The notes under the pieces were generated by a model. It searched no databases, was not told the DNA's origin, and worked only from the letters and a program-made list of their open reading frames with translations. Below are positions 34,500 through 43,063 of a stretch of 64,000 nt of DNA, in pieces. Each line of letters starts with the position of its first letter. Position 1 is the stretch's first letter. Made by a program: the position numbers and the translations under genes. Origin of the DNA: Pedobacter kyungheensis (GTDB taxonomy: Bacteria > Bacteroidota > Bacteroidia > Sphingobacteriales > Sphingobacteriaceae); the NCBI RefSeq assembly GCF_000812965.1, contig NZ_JSYN01000002.1, forward strand, positions 310,001 through 374,000, in the 5' to 3' direction.

Positions 34500-36521
34500 T
34501 TAGGTCGACAGACTCTGGGTTACAGCCTGGCTACCTTTTCTCATTCCTTTCTTCTTTTTATTTTTCCCCATTGACTGCTTTCCGTTTTCTTCCACCTTCC
34601 CTTCTGCCGCTACGATCATTCCCACTTCTGTTTTAATGCGCTCATAATTCATCCTGATCTCCTCCTCGCTGGCTCCCTTTCCTGTAGGAATATCTCCAAA
34701 CAATTCCTCTTCTTTAGCAATCGAGGCATGGTCATTCATAATCTCACAGTTGAACATTTTGAGCGATATCTTTTCTTCAGGGTTATCCGCTACAATCCCC
34801 ACAAACTCACCCGAGGAGAGCGAGGAAATCCTGGATGCGGGAATGGCCATTTCCAGCTGTGAGGATTTACTGATGGAGACGTCAGTGCTGTTGATGCTTT
34901 TGCTCTGGCGGTCCTGCATGGTCTTGCCAAAGGTTTCACTGAGTTTTTTGGCGGTATCCCCGGTTACCTGCCCTGAGATAATATTCCCCACGATACCGGT
35001 GATCACATCGGCCTGCTCCGCCCCGTAATCTTTCTTAAGCTGGCTAAAATCCTGTACGGCAAGCGTAGTGGCTACCTTATTGCTCCTGGCAGTAGCGATC
35101 AACCCATCCATACCGGAAAAATATATGGTTGGGAACTCATCAAAGATCAGGCTGCTTTTGAGCTTCCCTTTCTGGTTGACCAGCTTGATCATACGCGAAA
35201 CATACAGCGATAAAACAGCGCCATAAATCTGTATTTTCTGGGGATTATTGCCTGCGCAGATAATCTTAGGTGTTTCGGGGTTATTTAAATCCAATGTAAA
35301 ATCGTTACCGCTGAGCACATAATACAGCTGTGGACTGGACAACCTGGCCAGTGCTATCTTTGCACCTGCGATCTGCCCTTCAAGCTGCGCCACAGCCTGG
35401 TTCTTCCATGCAGAAATAAACGGGTTGATCAACACCTTAATCTCTTCCTGTTTACTGAGCAATGTAAAAAGCTGGTCGTATTCTGCCTGCATCAGCTCGA
35501 TTACATGCGGAAGCGTACAATAAATCCCGTCCTTATACCTTTTCAGGTACCAGATAACCGAGGTCAGGAAATTAATGGGGCTCTCCACAAAAAAATCCCC
35601 CTGTTTTTTTACCCATTCCCTGTTCAGCCCGAGCATAATCGTACGGCTTGCTTCGGTCGCATCGGTAATATCTTCCATCGCTTTGGGGTCAAGCGGATTA
35701 CAGCGGTGCAGCGGCCTGTCAAAATTGATGACCCAGAAGGTCGGCCTAACCGGATAATTAGCCGCATATTTTTTTAACATATTCCAGGCTATACGGCTGA
35801 GGTCATCATACTTGAAGTCGTAAATAAACATCGAAAACCCCTTACTAATATGCTGGGAGATAATGTGGCGGATCACGAAATAACTTTTTCCTGCCCCGGG
35901 GGTACCCACTACCAGCAGCCCCCTGAACATGTTGATCAGGTTGATCCAGCTTTTCCTCATCACCCCTTTATTGTTGTACTGCGCGGGTAGGTTAACCGAA
36001 TACTGGTTTTCCAGCAAACGTTCTTCCTGCGGAAAGCTTTCATTGTCCCGGTTAAAAATATCCGGCCGCAAACCGCCCTTTACGATCCGTGAAATTTTCG
36101 CGCCACTGGCCATCATCCACAAATATCCAACCATACTCACAGCGATATAACCTGCGCTTTTAATTGCCAGGTGCTCCACCAGGCAAAAAAATAAAATGCT
36201 GATAAAAAATAACGACAATCCGCACATATATTGCATCAGCAGCGGCTTGAGCGATATTTTCTCATCCTTGCCACCCTTTACACCCAATAGCGAAACCATC
36301 AAAAAAACAAGGCTCGCCAATTTGGGCAGGAAATTGCTGCTGAAAAGTGTCGTTTTAACAATACCCTTCAAAATTTTATCGACCGGATCTGCCTGCAATC
36401 CCAGATTCCTGAAGAAAGCATAACAGGCCAGATAAAAATGCAGCCCCAGTATCAGCAGGCTGATCAAGCGGGTAAGGTCAATTATCTTTCGTAATGCGCC
36501 GGTATCTTCGCCTGTATTCAT
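34500..36521 (-). CDS. Type IV coupling protein, TraG/TraD (Bacteroides MobC) type
   Basis: An inner-membrane ATPase that brings the relaxase-DNA complex to a type IV secretion channel. Four N-terminal hydrophobic segments (within residues 10-135) precede Walker A VGTPGAGKS (205-213), YDFKYDDLSRIAW, the Walker B block SSLIFDEFPTIYF and TTLAVQDFSQLKKDYG. The C-terminal tail is basic. It overlaps the relaxase gene by 4 bp (ATGA). No tra genes for a secretion channel are nearby, so the element would depend on a helper conjugative element. Confidence 0.93.
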   Translation of the reverse strand: MNTGEDTGALRKIIDLTRLISLLILGLHFYLACYAFFRNLGLQADPVDKILKGIVKTTLFSSNFLPKLASLVFLMVSLLGVKGGKDEKISLKPLLMQYMCGLSLFFISILFFCLVEHLAIKSAGYIAVSMVGYLWMMASGAKISRIVKGGLRPDIFNRDNESFPQEERLLENQYSVNLPAQYNNKGVMRKSWINLINMFRGLLVVGTPGAGKSYFVIRHIISQHISKGFSMFIYDFKYDDLSRIAWNMLKKYAANYPVRPTFWVINFDRPLHRCNPLDPKAMEDITDATEASRTIMLGLNREWVKKQGDFFVESPINFLTSVIWYLKRYKDGIYCTLPHVIELMQAEYDQLFTLLSKQEEIKVLINPFISAWKNQAVAQLEGQIAGAKIALARLSSPQLYYVLSGNDFTLDLNNPETPKIICAGNNPQKIQIYGAVLSLYVSRMIKLVNQKGKLKSSLIFDEFPTIYFSGMDGLIATARSNKVATTLAVQDFSQLKKDYGAEQADVITGIVGNIISGQVTGDTAKKLSETFGKTMQDRQSKSINSTDVSISKSSQLEMAIPASRISSLSSGEFVGIVADNPEEKISLKMFNCEIMNDHASIAKEEELFGDIPTGKGASEEEIRMNYERIKTEVGMIVAAEGKVEENGKQSMGKNKKKKGMRKGSQAVTQSLST

Positions 36522-37762
36522 CGACCTTGTTCCCTTTCCATACTGCGTCTTTTCTTTTTCTTCCTTTTCCCTACGCTCACTAGCGCCGGTTCCCGGACTG
36601 GTTCCAGTAAGAACGCCATATCCGCAGTAAGCGTCGTTCCGTCAGCAGCATTACCAACATGTTGCGTGAAGGCCGGATATTTATCCCGATGAGCACCTGA
36701 AGTAGCTGCTAGCCCCCGCCCAAACCTGGCCATCAATGCTGTAGCGGCATAGTCTTTCCCAAGTGCAGAGCCCTTGAAAATCGTTTTGCTGCCATGGTCA
36801 ATATAGCTGATCCCAAACACCTTTCCCTCAGTCGACCGCGCCACTACCATTTCGATATTGACTGTGAATAACCTTTGCTGAAATTGGTTAAATGAACTTA
36901 CGCCACGGGCAAGCTGCTGGTCTATCTTTTCCTTTACGCCTGCCCTGAGACTTTTCTTTAGCTCACCTTTCAATTCAAAATCCTTTTCCAGATGCCTTAA
37001 AATAGGCTGGCCACTCAAAGCACTCGCCTTTATCGGGACGCCGGTGGGTTGTTCCTGATCATTTAATACCGCATACAACAAACCTTTACACTGCTCCATC
37101 CTGGACCCGGCAGTGCCAGGCAAGGCGATCACATTGAAACTTTTAAGTATCATATTAAATTCTGCAAAACTGCCATATACATAATGTTCACGTACGGCAC
37201 GAACCAGTCTGGAAAGGGATTTCCTGGTTGCCTTCTGCCCATAGATTACCTGCCGGGGTATAGCGACCTTTTCTATCTGCTGCTTCTCAGTCCTGCCCTG
37301 CGCAACTATCAGTTCATATTTTTGTTCAATCGTTTTCCGTACCGGCTCTGACAGGCGGTACCCAATACCATGGACATCGATCCGGGAACCATCGGGCCGG
37401 ATATTGGTCGAAACGATGTGTATATGCGGATGATGCACATCCATGTGCTGGTAGACCAGGTAAGGCTGGTTACCAAATCCGATACCCTCCATATATTCCC
37501 GCGCTATCATACAAAGCCTGTACTCATCAATACTGTCTTTACGATGAAAGTTTAAGCTGATGTGCAAAGCATTGGTCTTTACTGCGGCATTGAGCCTGGT
37601 AAGGTTAAGAAAGCGGTTGATTTTCATGGGGGTGCTGAGTGCCGATACCTCTGCCGCAAACCCACTGCCCATTAACAGCAATGCTTCCCCCCGGGAAACC
37701 TTATCCTCGTTATAACGGACAATCCCGGCAACCTTTTTACCCGTTACGATCCTTGCAACCAT
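36518..37762 (-). CDS. Relaxase/mobilisation nuclease (MobB type)
   Basis: Nicks the transfer origin and stays bound to the 5' end of the transferred strand. The metal-binding three-His motif is QHMDVHHPHIHIVSTN (about 125-140), typical of Bacteroidota MobP-like relaxases. IVRYNEDKVSRGEALLL near residue 15-32 supplies a candidate catalytic Tyr. The C-terminal third is basic (KRKKKKRRSMER). It overlaps mobA by 19 bp and the coupling protein gene by 4 bp, a canonical mobABC order. Confidence 0.93.
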   Translation of the reverse strand: MVARIVTGKKVAGIVRYNEDKVSRGEALLLMGSGFAAEVSALSTPMKINRFLNLTRLNAAVKTNALHISLNFHRKDSIDEYRLCMIAREYMEGIGFGNQPYLVYQHMDVHHPHIHIVSTNIRPDGSRIDVHGIGYRLSEPVRKTIEQKYELIVAQGRTEKQQIEKVAIPRQVIYGQKATRKSLSRLVRAVREHYVYGSFAEFNMILKSFNVIALPGTAGSRMEQCKGLLYAVLNDQEQPTGVPIKASALSGQPILRHLEKDFELKGELKKSLRAGVKEKIDQQLARGVSSFNQFQQRLFTVNIEMVVARSTEGKVFGISYIDHGSKTIFKGSALGKDYAATALMARFGRGLAATSGAHRDKYPAFTQHVGNAADGTTLTADMAFLLEPVREPALVSVGKRKKKKRRSMEREQGR

Positions 37763-38154
37763 TTTAAGGCAAGCTGGTTTGCAATGGCTAAAAGCTGCTC
37801 TATTTTGCGATCAATCGGTTTATATATTTCCAGTGTCCGGTTGACATAAAACCATTTCTGACTGGTCTGCTCACAAGCATTAAAATAGTGTGTCTGCTGA
37901 TTGATATTGATGCCGATCGACCTGATTTCTCTACGTATCATAGCCAGCTCCTCCATTACCGCGCCCATTTCATCACTTCGATAGAACACATTGATCCTTG
38001 CGCCCGTAATGATCTTTCTGGCCGCTGCGCAGGCGCTTCTGCAATCACTGGTCGAAACCAGTTTCTCCAGGCGCTTAAAGGTTTTCTCATCAATCCTGAT
38101 CCTCAGCACATGTTTTAAAAGTTGATCACTGTCCTGCTTTTTCGTCCTGCCCAT
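37744..38154 (-). CDS. Mobilisation accessory protein MobA (relaxosome RHH protein)
   Basis: A 136-residue relaxosome protein with a ribbon-helix-helix-like N-terminus (HVLRIRIDEKTFKRLEKLV) and helical remainder including EELAMIRREIRSIGININQQ and HYFNACEQ, the block typical of plasmid mobilisation proteins. It should bind the transfer origin just upstream and assist the relaxase. First gene of the mobABC unit. Confidence 0.87.
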   Translation of the reverse strand: MGRTKKQDSDQLLKHVLRIRIDEKTFKRLEKLVSTSDCRSACAAARKIITGARINVFYRSDEMGAVMEELAMIRREIRSIGININQQTHYFNACEQTSQKWFYVNRTLEIYKPIDRKIEQLLAIANQLALKWLQGS

Positions 38155-38176
38155 CTTTAAAAACCAATCATCTTTT

Positions 38177-38277
38177 GGAACCGCAAGTCCCGCCGCGGTT
38201 CCCCAGCCGTAAGGATGGCAAGATATTTTTGTCTACAAAAATCCATCTTGCTGCGCGCCCGGGCGGGCAGAATCCTT
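38177..38277. other. Candidate origin of transfer (oriT)
   Basis: Dense nested inverted repeats lie just upstream of mobA. GGAACCGC/GCGGTTCC (38177-38184, 38195-38202); GCAAGAT plus ATTTTTGT paired with ACAAAAAT and ATCTTGC (38218-38251, two-base loop and two-base bulge); CGCCCGGGCG (38256-38265); and outer arms AAGGAT/ATCCTT (38211-38216, 38272-38277). Position and structure fit an oriT. The nick site itself cannot be read from sequence alone. Confidence 0.6.
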
Positions 38278-38524
38278 CCATAAACACAAGCTGCGTTATT
38301 TAATTATTTCGTTTTACTAGCGCTGAAAATGAGCCCAGAAGCCTGCGTATTCTAAGCCGCATGTACGATCCCTCTGATTGCAGCTTTCTTTTGGGCCGAT
38401 GGTAACGGTGTTCATCCATTATTTCCTTCTCTTTTAACATCATATTCTTAGATCACAGGGATAAATCCCGTATGCCATCACCAGGCGCATAAAAATAATG
38501 TTGTCTTAAAGGCATAATGAATAC

Positions 38525-38797
38525 CTATACCCTCTTATTCATCATTGCCTCGATATCCTCATACTTATAATACATCAGGCCACCGATCCTTGTGAACTTG
38601 ATCTGGCCACTTTTTCTGAGCTGTAAGAGCGTTCCGGGCGAGATTCCCAACAACTGCCTCACCTCGTAGCTTTTGATAAATGGCTTCTGCCTATCCTTAC
38701 CAGCTGGCGGCTTAAAGGTAGGCCTTCTCAGCTCTGCAAAAAGTTCCTGCTTGAATTGTTCAAGATCTTCCTTGGTTATAAATTCCAATGTCCCCAT
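38525..38797 (-). CDS. MerR/excisionase-like helix-turn-helix protein
   Basis: A 90-residue protein with a helical N-terminus (FITKEDLEQFKQELFAEL) and a winged helix-turn-helix of the excisionase family: SYEVRQLLGISPGTLLQLRK, then GQIKFTRIGGLMYYKYEDIE. Such genes accompany integrases and mob genes on Bacteroidota mobile elements and may direct excision or regulate mobilisation. It is read toward the oriT region from 370 bp upstream. Confidence 0.86.
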   Translation of the reverse strand: MGTLEFITKEDLEQFKQELFAELRRPTFKPPAGKDRQKPFIKSYEVRQLLGISPGTLLQLRKSGQIKFTRIGGLMYYKYEDIEAMMNKRV

Positions 38798-39056
38798 ATA
38801 ATATTTTTTTTCTGTGGGATAAAACTGATAAAATCCAGATCACCAAAAGGGTAATCCCAGGTTACTTACCATTTATTTTACCAAACAAATTTATTGGCAA
38901 TCAAGCAGCATCAAATAATGTCCTTTTCATTATTGAAGTTCTTAAACCATCCGGGGCATGCTTTGGGTAAAGAATTACCTGATGGTTATAAGGTTGATCC
39001 AGGTTGTGGATAAATTCATTAATAATTTAGCAACAGGCTTGTTAACTTTGTTAATT

Positions 39057-39410
39057 ATGTCCAGTGAATATAAAGTCATTCATCTTTTTGAAAACCCTGA
39101 TCTGATTATCATGAAAATAAATCCCAAAGAGTTTCCTCTGGCAACAGAAACCTGGGACATGTATCACTGGCTGTATTTTGATAAATTATCGGGTTGTTTA
39201 TTGAAACTTTGGTTTCACAGCTCGGATTCCTCGACTGAAATAGAGGAACGCTATTTTGAACAGGGCTATCTCAAGTTCAGTGAAACTGAGGCTACCTTTA
39301 TTGAAAAATTCAATTCTTCCCAGCATAAATTGGTTAACTATAGCCGCAGGCCGGTAAGTCCTGAGGTACAGGAACTGATCGATGGATACCTGAAGCAGCC
39401 CATGGGCTAA
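39057..39410 (+). CDS. Hypothetical protein, 117 aa
   Basis: From ATG 39057 it reads MSSEYKVIHLFENPDLIIMK, then ETWDMYHWLYFDKLSGCLL and RYFEQGYLKFSETEATFIEK. A soluble alpha/beta protein with no recognised family. The open frame begins at 38958, but the added residues are AT-rich leader. TAACTTTG (39043-39050), a perfect -7 box, lies just six bases before the ATG, so the start or the box is doubtful. Confidence 0.6.
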   Translation: MSSEYKVIHLFENPDLIIMKINPKEFPLATETWDMYHWLYFDKLSGCLLKLWFHSSDSSTEIEERYFEQGYLKFSETEATFIEKFNSSQHKLVNYSRRPVSPEVQELIDGYLKQPMG

Positions 39411-39646
39411 AGCATTATCGCACACCATTCAGCGATTGCAAAAATATCCTTGTTACTAGGGTAATGCAGGTACGCAATGCCAGATTTGCCGGTCAGGACA
39501 GCATGCCGTACATCCGGGAGTTACTCGCTAGCCTGGGAACACCATCAAATAAAAAAAACCTAATTGCAATCAGTTAGCCTGCTTTTTCCAATTAAATGTG
39601 TTTTGACGGACGTGTTGACAGGGGCTTTTATCGAGGAAAGGTTAAG

Positions 39647-39865
39647 CTATAGATTAGATTCTATCAGCAATTTGAAAGCTTTCAAACGGTACAGTATGGG
39701 CGCATTTGGCTTGCTGTTGGGATCAACCCTGAGGGAGGTAAACTGTGCTTCAAGAAACTTGTCTACATCGGCAATCTGTGTGCCGGGAAATAACATAACT
39801 GGTGGCTTAGGTAATTCAACGTTCTTAAACCATTCTTCCAGTTCATCCACTTCTTGCATTGTCAT
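39647..39865 (-). CDS. DUF6965-like small protein
   Basis: A 72-residue protein reading VDELEEWFKNVELPKPPVML, PGTQIADVDKFLEAQFTSL and LYRLKAFKLLIES. The pattern of an N-terminal helix, a hydrophobic strand with LP, then a D-x-x-x-F-L helix and a terminal R-L-x-x-x-K helix resembles the Bacteroidota DUF6965 family; this is a tentative match from memory. Function unknown. Short proteins of this kind often occur on mobile elements. Confidence 0.6.
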   Translation of the reverse strand: MTMQEVDELEEWFKNVELPKPPVMLFPGTQIADVDKFLEAQFTSLRVDPNSKPNAPILYRLKAFKLLIESNL

Positions 39866-39984
39866 GCTACAAAATTAATTCAACGGAAAATTTTCTAAAA
39901 ATATTTTTGTCTGAATTTCGTAGACCTTTACCTTTTGGTTGGATTACCAGATGGTCCGTGCTGTGAAAAATTTCGCGGTTATCA

Positions 39985-40042
39985 CTGAAATTTTTTCAGT
40001 TTCACAGCTGCAAATTTTGCAGAAAAAATGAAATTTTTTCAG
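39985..40042. promoter_or_regulatory. Array of three phased 15 bp palindromes upstream of hsp20
   Basis: CTGAAATTTTTTCAG (39985-39999), CTGCAAATTTTGCAG (40008-40022) and ATGAAATTTTTTCAG (40028-40042) share the arm pattern CTGnAA/TTnCAG with centres 23 and 20 bases apart, about two helical turns. A weaker fourth, CTGTGAAAAATTTCG, starts at 39961. They lie between divergent genes, 120 bp from one start and 140 bp from hsp20. Confidence 0.5.
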
Positions 40043-40182
40043 AAAACCCGCTTGCCTTTCTGTTCCAAACGTAATGGCACAGCACTTGATTGATATGGAT
40101 ACAACCTGATAGATGCAGGTGACAGATAAAATTAATTGATTTATAGTCCATTTATTATTAAAACACTAAAAGGAGAAAAACT

Positions 40183-40623
40183 ATGACATTGGTTAAATTC
40201 AATCCCGAAAAAAAGAACAGTTCATTATTGCCAGGCTTTAATGACATTTTCGAATCTGTATTAGGCGATACGTTTTTCACTGACCGCCGCATCAGCAGCC
40301 TTCCTGCAGCCAATATTTCTGAATCCAACGCGGCATACCACATTGATCTGGCCGCCCCGGGCCTGAAAAAAGAAAATTTCAGGGTAGGTTTGGATGGGCA
40401 TTTGCTAAGGATTTCTTCGGAGCAGCAAGATGAAAGCAACACGGAGGGAAAAAACTTTAACCGCCGGGAATACGGCTATGCTTCATTTACGCGTTCATTC
40501 ACCTTGCCTGAAAGCGCAGATGTTAATGCGATTCAGGCCAGCTACAAAGACGGGGTACTCAGCCTGCATATTCCCAAAAAGGAAGAAGCCAGGGCGGTAT
40601 CCAAACAGATTGAAATACAATAA
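40183..40623 (+). CDS. Small heat shock protein, Hsp20/alpha-crystallin family
   Basis: An ATP-independent holdase chaperone of 146 residues. The alpha-crystallin domain spans about residues 42-135: YHIDLAAPGLKKENFRVGLD, YGYASFTRSFTLPESAD and ASYKDGVLSLHIPKKEE. The GVLSLHIPK pattern is the family's conserved strand. The start is supported by AAAAGGAG nine bases upstream, a strong ribosome site. A palindrome array lies 140 bp upstream and a terminator follows the stop. Confidence 0.95.
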   Translation: MTLVKFNPEKKNSSLLPGFNDIFESVLGDTFFTDRRISSLPAANISESNAAYHIDLAAPGLKKENFRVGLDGHLLRISSEQQDESNTEGKNFNRREYGYASFTRSFTLPESADVNAIQASYKDGVLSLHIPKKEEARAVSKQIEIQ

Positions 40624-40626
40624 TGT

Positions 40627-40655
40627 AAGTGCCGCTCAATGCGGCACTTTGTATT
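40627..40655 (+). terminator. Hairpin terminator after hsp20
   Basis: AAGTGCCGC (40627-40635) pairs with GCGGCACTT (40641-40649) around TCAAT, followed by a short T-rich stretch. It starts four bases after the stop codon. The weak T-run suggests partial readthrough. Confidence 0.65.
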
Positions 40656-40678
40656 ACCAACCCTCAAAAAAACAGTTT

Positions 40679-40990
40679 ATGGATATGCGTTTTACAATTA
40701 CTGTCAGCCTTCAGGGGCCGGGAGAAAAAAAAACCACATATGGACGGTTTTGCATTGGAGATGATAAAAACATTGCCATGGAAATCTTCTCCCGCTTATC
40801 AGGCAAGCCTGAAAACGACTCGGGATTCGCGTTAATAATGGAATTTTTCGAAGAGGTTATGGGGTTGCCGGTTCCTTGCGGGAGGTTATATTGCGCTTTA
40901 GGTGAGCTAAAAGAGAATATCGCCTTTATATCAAAGGAAATCTTCCGCATCGCGAACCTGGAAAATAAAGATATTGCTCCTTTGAGCTAA
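40679..40990 (+). CDS. Hypothetical protein, 103 aa
   Basis: Starts at ATG 40679 (MDMRFTITVSLQGPGEKKTT) and continues with GRFCIGDDKNIAMEIFSRLS, ALIMEFFEEVMGLPVPCGRL and ENIAFISKEIFRIANL. An alpha/beta domain with no recognised family. The same frame is open upstream inside hsp20, but that part is out of frame with the chaperone and spurious. Lies between hsp20 and a response regulator gene. Confidence 0.6.
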   Translation: MDMRFTITVSLQGPGEKKTTYGRFCIGDDKNIAMEIFSRLSGKPENDSGFALIMEFFEEVMGLPVPCGRLYCALGELKENIAFISKEIFRIANLENKDIAPLS

Positions 40991-41054
40991 GAAATGAAAA
41001 ACCGCCGAGCACCGGTTGGTGTTAGTAAGCCACCTTCAATAAACAAAAATTCCT

Positions 41055-41486
41055 ATGGAGCGAAAAAAAATACTGATCGTAGAGGATGACCTTATTTTGC
41101 TTGAAACCCTTACCGGTATCCTTTCTTCGAACGGTTACGAATGCAGGGGCTGCGAGGAGGCGGAAAAGGTAACGGCCCTGGCAGAACATTTTAGACCTGA
41201 CCTGTTTATCATTGACTATATGCTTCCTGAATGGAATGGAGGGGAACTCTGTGGAGCGATCCGGGGACTCGAGGGCTTTGCGCAAACGCCGATCATTATC
41301 ACATCGGCCTATACCAGCATAGTGCTTTCTTTAGCAGATTATGGTTGCGATGCTGTCCTTGAAAAACCCTTTAGTATTGATGAGCTACTCAAGCTCATCA
41401 GCTCGCTGCTTAGCGCCGGATCACCTGACAGTGGCCTTATCCCCAAGGTCAAGATGATCATAAAAAACATTATTCCAAAGCATTAA
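41055..41486 (+). CDS. Response regulator receiver protein
   Basis: A 143-residue receiver with ILIVEDDLILLE (acidic pair at residues 10-11), FIIDYMLPEWNG (phospho-acceptor Asp at about 55), IIITSAYTS (Thr/Ser switch) and VLEKPFSIDEL (Lys). The C-terminal extension of about 20 residues is basic and too short for an output domain. It lies 64 bp after the 103-residue gene, with no kinase nearby. Likely a relay protein. Confidence 0.92.
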   Translation: MERKKILIVEDDLILLETLTGILSSNGYECRGCEEAEKVTALAEHFRPDLFIIDYMLPEWNGGELCGAIRGLEGFAQTPIIITSAYTSIVLSLADYGCDAVLEKPFSIDELLKLISSLLSAGSPDSGLIPKVKMIIKNIIPKH

Positions 41487-41728
41487 TGGCAAGCTATTCC
41501 CCAGAAATCCCATCGTGCTTTCATATGCGCAACAGCCTCAACTCAGCCTGAAGACATCATGCTTCCCAATGGAAACGGTATGCAGTAAAAATAAATCGGG
41601 GAGCTTGGATGGAGATTGGCAGGTGCGATCGTGAAAAGTTCCGAAAGAATCATTTTGACCGGAAAACAGATCCTCTGGTATCATTTTTGGAGAGAAAACC
41701 TTATTTTGCCGGCAAAGAAAAGGATACT

Positions 41729-43063
41729 ATGATCAAAAATCTACCTAAAACCCCTATTGAAAAAATTATTGCCCCGGTTAACCGTTTTGTACACCTGGAG
41801 TATACCAGTGGTATTGTACTGCTGATCAGTGTAATTATCGCTATTGTGTGGGCAAACTCATCAATCGGGGATTCCTATCACCATTTATGGGAAATGCATT
41901 TCAAGGTTGGCCTGGGTGAACATATTCTCGATAAGCCTTTACACATCTGGATCAATGACGGACTGATGGCACTTTTTTTCTTTGTGATCGGACTCGAGCT
42001 CAAGCGGGAATTTATGGAAGGGGAACTCTCTACATTTTCGAAAGCTTTACTACCGATGACTGCCGCCCTGGGAGGCATGCTTGTTCCGGCCGGAATATAT
42101 CTGTTGTTTAATTCTGGTAGTGAGGCGCAGCATGGATGGGGAATCCCGATGGCTACCGATATTGCTTTTGCCCTGGCGCTGCTTTCCATGGCGGGTAAGC
42201 ACATCCCCGGCGCTGTTAAGGTTTTCCTCTCGGCACTTGCCGTGGCGGACGATTTGGGTGCTGTGCTGGTGATTGCCTTTTTTTACACTGGCTCGGTGAA
42301 TTTCACCGCACTGGGCATTGCAGGTTTATTTTTATTGGTACTGGTCATCGGAAATGCAATGGGAATACGCAGTACTGCGTTTTATTTGATTGTCGGTATA
42401 GCGGTTTGGATTGGTTTTTTACTCTCAGGGGTACATGCAACTCTTGCCGGTGTATTGGTGGCTTTCACCATTCCTGCCAGGACCAGGATCGATGAGCAGG
42501 TTTATTCCGGGGCGCTCCGCCGCCTGAGTGAGGATTTTGACAGGGAGATTCCCAGCAATAGTTCGCTCACTACCCCTGAGCAGCACAGGACCATCCGGGA
42601 AGTGAAAGACCTGAGCACGGCAGCTGAAACACCCCTTCAAAAAATTGAACACGCCCTTCACCCCTATGTTGCTTTTTTAATTATGCCTCTTTTTGCCCTT
42701 GCTAATTCAGGGATAATCATTGGAGCGGATTTCTTTTCTGTTATACTCAATCCGGTATCCATGGGAGTCAGTGTGGGGCTTGTGGCGGGCAAGTTTACCG
42801 GGATCATGCTGTTCTGCTTTGTGATGGTAAAGTTGGGGTTTGCACGTTTACCGGTGGGTTCAACCTGGAAGCAGATGATGGGCATCTCGCTTTTAGCCGG
42901 AATTGGCTTTACCATGTCCCTGTTTATCAGCGGGCTTGCTTTCTCCGATCCGCAAACCGTCCAACAGGCTAAATATGGCATTCTGATCGCATCTGTCATC
43001 GCGGGTTTACTTGGTTCGCTGGTGCTAAAATCGACAACACATAACAACCTAAATAAGGATTAA
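41729..43063 (+). CDS. nhaA: Na+/H+ antiporter NhaA
   Basis: An inner-membrane antiporter exporting Na+ in exchange for H+. About eleven hydrophobic segments are present. Hallmarks are HIWINDGLMALFFFVIGLEL, IPMATDIAFALALLSMAG (aspartate of the TDIAF block), LSALAVADDLGAVLVIAFFY (the DDL aspartate pair that binds cations) and GISLLAGIGFTMSLFISGLA. The ATG at 41729 has AAAAGGA before it; the longer open frame from 41609 adds a polar, unlikely leader. Stop TAA shares a base with the next gene's ATG (TAATG), so DUF389 is translationally coupled. Confidence 0.95.
   Translation: MIKNLPKTPIEKIIAPVNRFVHLEYTSGIVLLISVIIAIVWANSSIGDSYHHLWEMHFKVGLGEHILDKPLHIWINDGLMALFFFVIGLELKREFMEGELSTFSKALLPMTAALGGMLVPAGIYLLFNSGSEAQHGWGIPMATDIAFALALLSMAGKHIPGAVKVFLSALAVADDLGAVLVIAFFYTGSVNFTALGIAGLFLLVLVIGNAMGIRSTAFYLIVGIAVWIGFLLSGVHATLAGVLVAFTIPARTRIDEQVYSGALRRLSEDFDREIPSNSSLTTPEQHRTIREVKDLSTAAETPLQKIEHALHPYVAFLIMPLFALANSGIIIGADFFSVILNPVSMGVSVGLVAGKFTGIMLFCFVMVKLGFARLPVGSTWKQMMGISLLAGIGFTMSLFISGLAFSDPQTVQQAKYGILIASVIAGLLGSLVLKSTTHNNLNKD

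Noticed and set aside
39043..39050. Perfect TAnnTTTG box before the 117-residue gene
   Set aside because: It lies only six bases before the ATG and lacks a -33 partner, so it would require a leaderless transcript; left as a remark in the gene entry.
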